The notes below the pieces were generated by a model. That model did no database searches. It was not told where the DNA came from and saw nothing but the letters and a program-made list of their open reading frames with translations. DNA of 34,087 bases from a virus. Where the stretch lies: positions 1 to 34,087 of the IMG/VR virus record IMGVR_UViG_3300033153_011469; one strand, given 5' to 3'. Shown here piece by piece: positions 31,337 through 34,087 of this stretch (the first letter of the stretch is position 1; each line of letters opens with the position of its first letter). The position numbers were made by a program, and so were the translations under genes.

Positions 31337-31915
31337 ATGATGAAAAATTATTTTAAAGCCGTAAAAATATACAACATAAAGAATTTAAAAGATTTTCCTG
31401 AAGAATTTAGAACAAAAGAATTATGTTGGAAATGTGTAAAAGGAACATATGGATGGGGATTAGAATATGTTCCTGAAAAATTTAAAACAAAAGAGTTATG
31501 CTGGGAAGCTATAAAAACATATCCATGGGCTTTAGAATATACTCCTAAAGAGCTAATAACTTATGAATTATGTTTATCTATAATACAAGAAGTCAATTCC
31601 TTAAATTGTATAATTCAAAATCTAGATATATTAAAATATGTACCTGAGAAATTTAAAACTTATGAATTATGCTTAGAATCTGTTACTAGCGATTCTTCTT
31701 TAGAATATGTTCCTGAGAAATTCAAAACCAAAGAAATGTTTTTAGAGGCTGTATCTTATAGCACTAAGATAGACAAAAGAAATTTTAAGGAAGATATGCC
31801 ATTACATTGGGTTTCTTGGAGATATACTAGAGAACCTAAGTCAGAGTTTGTTCCAGAAAAAATAAAACAAAAAAATAGTTTAAAAACAAGGATTAAAAAA
31901 TATGGAAGTTACTAG
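31337..31915 (+). CDS. DUF4116-type repeat protein (copy 1)
   Basis: A 192-residue protein. The unit of about 23 residues is A-L-x-Y-V-P-E-K-F-K-T-x-E-L-C-x-E-A-V/I. Copies include LEYVPEKFKTKELCWEAIKT, LKYVPEKFKTYELCLESVTS and LEYVPEKFKTKEMFLEAVSY. This matches the repeats known as DUF4116, which are of unknown function and seen in some bacteria and large viruses. About five copies plus a degenerate basic end (EKIKQKNSLKTRIKKYG). The next copy gene starts inside its end. Confidence 0.75.
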   Translation: MMKNYFKAVKIYNIKNLKDFPEEFRTKELCWKCVKGTYGWGLEYVPEKFKTKELCWEAIKTYPWALEYTPKELITYELCLSIIQEVNSLNCIIQNLDILKYVPEKFKTYELCLESVTSDSSLEYVPEKFKTKEMFLEAVSYSTKIDKRNFKEDMPLHWVSWRYTREPKSEFVPEKIKQKNSLKTRIKKYGSY

Positions 31916-32237
31916 TACTAGTGTTACTAGACCATCTGATACAGATCCTTATAGTTCTAAAGCTTATAATAATATGAAAACAAACGCTTTTACAAAATTT
32001 TTTGAAGAAAATGAAAAAAACATGTATTATTGGTGTAATGCAGTAAGGTTTCCTAGAAAACTTACTGCAGAAATGTGCTTAGAGACTGTTAAATACTATG
32101 GCAATGCCTTAGAATATGTTCCTGAAAAACTAAAAACTTATGAATTATGTCTAGAAGCTGTTAAACAAGATGGAGATGCTTTAGAATATGTTCCTGAAAA
32201 TTTAAAAGATATTATAATTAAAAAATTAAAAACATAA
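31902..32237 (+). CDS. DUF4116-type repeat protein (copy 2)
   Basis: A 111-residue protein. The N-terminus is Ser/Thr-rich (EVTSTSVTRPSDTDPYSSKA), then KNMYYWCNAVRFPRKLTAEM, then two clear repeats: CLETVKYYGNALEYVPEKLK and CLEAVKQDGDALEYVPENLK. Overlaps the end of copy 1 by 14 bases. A 17-base DNA identity with copy 1, TTAGAATATGTTCCTGA, suggests recent duplication or conversion. Function unknown. Confidence 0.75.
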   Translation: MEVTSTSVTRPSDTDPYSSKAYNNMKTNAFTKFFEENEKNMYYWCNAVRFPRKLTAEMCLETVKYYGNALEYVPEKLKTYELCLEAVKQDGDALEYVPENLKDIIIKKLKT

Positions 32238-32252
32238 ATAAAGAGGAATAAA

Positions 32253-32411
32253 ATGCCAATATCTGAATGCAAATTTAACAATGATGAAATAAGAGAATTT
32301 TATCCAATTCCAATTGATTTAAAAGATAAAACATTGCATAAGACCCTTATGTTCAAAAAAAGGATGGAGAATAAAAATCATAATATGAGGTTAAATAATG
32401 GATGTAATTGA
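32253..32411 (+). CDS. Very small protein between repeat and coiled-coil genes
   Basis: 52 residues (MPISECKFNNDEIREFYPIP, then IDLKDKTLHKTLMFKKRMEN). Ribosome site AAGAGGAA before the ATG, and 14 bases of overlap with the next gene. It is too short to appear in many gene lists. No family is recognised; the basic C-terminus may bind nucleic acid. Confidence 0.55.
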   Translation: MPISECKFNNDEIREFYPIPIDLKDKTLHKTLMFKKRMENKNHNMRLNNGCN

Positions 32412-32757
32412 AATATCCAAGAAAATAGAAGAGAAAATTTTATTACTAGAAAAAGGCAGAGAAATATTAAAAGAAAGAGCAGAATTAAAAGCTTATGCCA
32501 TATCTCATTATGAAAAAACGTTAGCAATTACAATTATAAAACTTAGGAACAATGTACCTATGGAATTAGAAGGTCAAAAAATAGATAAGCTACCAACTAC
32601 TATTATTGAGAAAACTGCAAAAGGAATTTGTTGGAGAGAAAAATTAGATCTAGAAAAAAAAGAAGCTGAATATAGAAGTGCTGTAATTGGAATGGATAGT
32701 ATAAAAGCAGAGTTGAACGGATATCAAAGTGTTAATAGGTACTTAGATGAAAAATGA
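32398..32757 (+). CDS. Helical protein of a common phage type, function unknown
   Basis: A 119-residue protein. The N-terminus is a coiled coil (ISKKIEEKILLLEKGREILK), the middle holds SHYEKTLAITIIKLRNNVPM, and the end is SIKAELNGYQSVNRYLDEK. The K-A-E-L-N-G-Y-Q-S ending is frequent in small phage proteins near recombination or replication genes, but their job is not established. The gene is solid by frame and length. Confidence 0.6.
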   Translation: MDVIEISKKIEEKILLLEKGREILKERAELKAYAISHYEKTLAITIIKLRNNVPMELEGQKIDKLPTTIIEKTAKGICWREKLDLEKKEAEYRSAVIGMDSIKAELNGYQSVNRYLDEK

Positions 32758-32775
32758 AAACATTATAATAATTCA

Positions 32776-32784
32776 TGATATAAT
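32776..32784 (+). promoter_or_regulatory. Extended -10 promoter before repeat protein copy 3
   Basis: TGATATAAT on the plus strand (TATAAT at 32779-32784), in ATTCATGATATAATAA (32771-32786), which occurs also on the minus strand at 18757-18772. The strong ribosome site AAAAAGGAG and the ATG at 32815 follow. No good -35 box is seen. Confidence 0.6.
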
Positions 32785-32814
32785 AAACATTATTAATTAA
32801 AAAGGAGAAACAAA

Positions 32815-33270
32815 ATGGGATTAGATGAGATTATAAATAATAGAAGAACAACTACTAAGACATTAAAAGAAATAAAACAAAATGCTTGGATTTTACAAAT
32901 AATACCAGATGAAGAAATAACCTATGAGATGTGTGTAGAAGCAACAAATAAAGATGGAAAAACATTGTCGATTGTCCCTGAAAAACATAGAACAGAAGAA
33001 ATCTGTTTAGCATGTGTTAAAAAATATGGATTATTATTAAAAGAAGTTCCAGAAAATCTTAGAACAGAAGAAATTTGTCTAGAAGCTGTTAAACAAAATG
33101 GCTGGGCTCTTCAATTTGTAGTAAACCAAACATTAGAAATATGTCAAGAAGCAATTGATTATGATGGAAGAGCAATAAAATTCATTAATTCTAATCTAGT
33201 TCCTTCTGATATGACTTCTACTAGAATGAATAAGATAGTTTATAAAGGGTCTAAAGTGATTCCAAATTAA
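32815..33270 (+). CDS. DUF4116-type repeat protein (copy 3)
   Basis: A 151-residue protein with about four to five degenerate repeats: ILQIIPDEEITYEMCVEATN, LSIVPEKHRTEEICLACVKK, LKEVPENLRTEEICLEAVKQ and LQFVVNQTLEICQEAIDYD. It is more diverged than copies 1 and 2 and has its own promoter and ribosome site AAAAAGGAG. C-terminus is basic and Ser-rich. The HNH frame begins in the overlap of its stop codon. Function unknown. Confidence 0.75.
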   Translation: MGLDEIINNRRTTTKTLKEIKQNAWILQIIPDEEITYEMCVEATNKDGKTLSIVPEKHRTEEICLACVKKYGLLLKEVPENLRTEEICLEAVKQNGWALQFVVNQTLEICQEAIDYDGRAIKFINSNLVPSDMTSTRMNKIVYKGSKVIPN

Positions 33271-33643
33271 AAGAAAAACATTAATCAATAAATTAGATAA
33301 AAAATGGGCTGAAATAATAAAATTAAAAGCTAATCATCAATGTGAATATTGTAAAAATATAAATTATCTAAATTCACATCATATAACTTCTAGATCTAAT
33401 AAGAATGTTAGATGGAATATCGATAATGGGGTTTGTCTGTGTGCAAAACACCATATGCTTAATTCAAAGTTTTCCGCACATAAAACCCCTTTAGAGTTTG
33501 TAGAATGGCTAATAAAAGAAAAAGGTAAGTCTTTTATTGATAATATTAGAATAAAATCTTTTATTGCTTGTAAACCAGACTATGCTCTTATAGAATTATA
33601 TTTGAATTCTGAATTAAAAAAATACAAAACTTTAATCACTTAG
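33266..33643 (+). CDS. HNH endonuclease; no standard start codon
   Basis: The frame is open from 33260 to 33643, and the first ATG (33455) lies too late, after the catalytic motif. I place the start at ATT 33266, which overlaps the upstream stop as ATTAA, but this is a guess. Zinc-binding and catalytic residues: CEYCKN, then LNSHHITSRSNKNVRWNIDN, then VCLCAKHH. This is the HNH layout of His-Asn-His nucleases such as NinG-like proteins. It may nick DNA in recombination or packaging. A +1 shift from copy 3 is a second option. Confidence 0.6.
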   Translation: MKRKTLINKLDKKWAEIIKLKANHQCEYCKNINYLNSHHITSRSNKNVRWNIDNGVCLCAKHHMLNSKFSAHKTPLEFVEWLIKEKGKSFIDNIRIKSFIACKPDYALIELYLNSELKKYKTLIT

Positions 33644-33699
33644 CAATAATAAAATAATAAATGCAACAATTAAGTAACTATATGTAGAATCAATATTAT

Positions 33700-34087
33700 T
33701 TAAGCTCCTATATTATTTAATTTCTTTTTTATATCTTTTTGTCTCAACAAAGTATCTCTAATATTATCTTTAAGAACTTCTTTAATCATCAATTTATCAG
33801 TTAAGTTTGTAGCTTGTCTCATTATAAAATCTCTTGTAACATCATTAAATGTATTTCCTTCATCATCTCTTAAATTCTGTACAACTTGAGATAATAATTG
33901 AGGATTACCTCTAAACTTTATTGCTTCTTTTATAGACTTGCCAACAGCAGATTTTCCTTTAATTGCTCTAGCAATATTAATAGGCTTGCTAATAGCTTTT
34001 AATCCTAATGCAGTGCTAATTAATGCTGTAGCTGGAAGACCTTCTGAAACACTCTTACTTCCTCCTATTTCAGCAAATAATGTTAAT
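33700..34087 (-). CDS. C-terminal part of the ejection protein gene (runs off right edge)
   Basis: The frame is open from the right edge to a TAA at 33700-33702, 128 complete residues. The sequence is helical and Ala/Ile/Lys-rich (TALISTALGLKAISKPINIA, RDNIRD-like end). No ATG at its start, so it is the 3' part of a longer gene. It converges on the HNH gene and is on the same strand as the 1-1384 frame. If the molecule is circular, the two are likely one gene of about 590 residues with one base lacking at the joint. Confidence 0.65.
   Translation of the reverse strand, partial: LTLFAEIGGSKSVSEGLPATALISTALGLKAISKPINIARAIKGKSAVGKSIKEAIKFRGNPQLLSQVVQNLRDDEGNTFNDVTRDFIMRQATNLTDKLMIKEVLKDNIRDTLLRQKDIKKKLNNIGA

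Noticed and set aside
31460-32197. CRISPR-like array from repeated 17-base sequence
   Set aside because: The copies encode the same peptide unit in frame and lack regular spacers; they come from protein repeats.

Overview
The window looks like a nearly complete genome of a short-tailed (podovirus-like) double-stranded DNA phage. It is strongly AT-rich and densely packed. Gene order follows the P22 plan: terminase, portal, scaffold, coat, adaptor, tail hub, internal ejection proteins. Most genes start with ATG behind a purine-rich ribosome binding site. TAA, TAG and TGA all end genes, so the code appears standard. The host cannot be named. A low-GC bacterium is likely, and two heptosyltransferase-like genes hint at a Gram-negative envelope. 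No integrase, tRNA gene, IS element or CRISPR array was seen. The two window ends carry two parts of what is probably one minus-strand gene, which suggests a circular or circularly permuted molecule opened inside that gene. The two parts do not join in frame without about one extra base.

Minus strand, read right to left. From 27.25 to 18.8 kb: two small genes with almost leaderless promoters, two tiny genes, small terminase, a MazG-like fragment, a repeat protein, large terminase (TTG start), portal, an unknown gene, scaffold, coat and a decoration-like protein. A bidirectional terminator at 18.77-18.81 kb closes this block. From 18.76 to 14.0 kb lies an accessory cassette: a second repeat protein, an XRE regulator, two GT9-like glycosyltransferases, an FkbM methyltransferase broken by an in-frame TGA, and a zinc-ribbon methyltransferase. 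From 14.0 to 13.05 kb is lysis: a permuted papain-like (YiiX-type) enzyme, an LLH-type holin, and a coding-like tail in the -1 frame. From 13.0 kb to the left end, and wrapping to 33.7 kb, are tail and virion genes: three tail-collar domains, a spanin-like membrane protein, an adaptor, a 1090-residue propeller plus lectin-like tail protein, fibre proteins, and Gln/Gly-rich internal proteins.

Plus strand, 27.38 to 33.64 kb: early genes. A ribbon-helix-helix regulator sits between two promoters whose -35 boxes share TTGACAACAAT. Then come an acidic duplicated protein, an ERF annealing protein, a small membrane protein, a lambda-O-like replication protein carrying four 11-bp-phased iterons and an AT-rich stretch inside its gene (a candidate origin), and a DnaC-like helicase loader. 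A structured intergenic stretch, small membrane proteins, three DUF4116-type repeat proteins and an HNH nuclease follow.

The most unusual parts are the five repeat proteins of two families, the GT9/methyltransferase cassette under its own XRE regulator, the in-gene origin, and the shared operator-like sequences. Functions are read from motifs by eye; no database search was possible.
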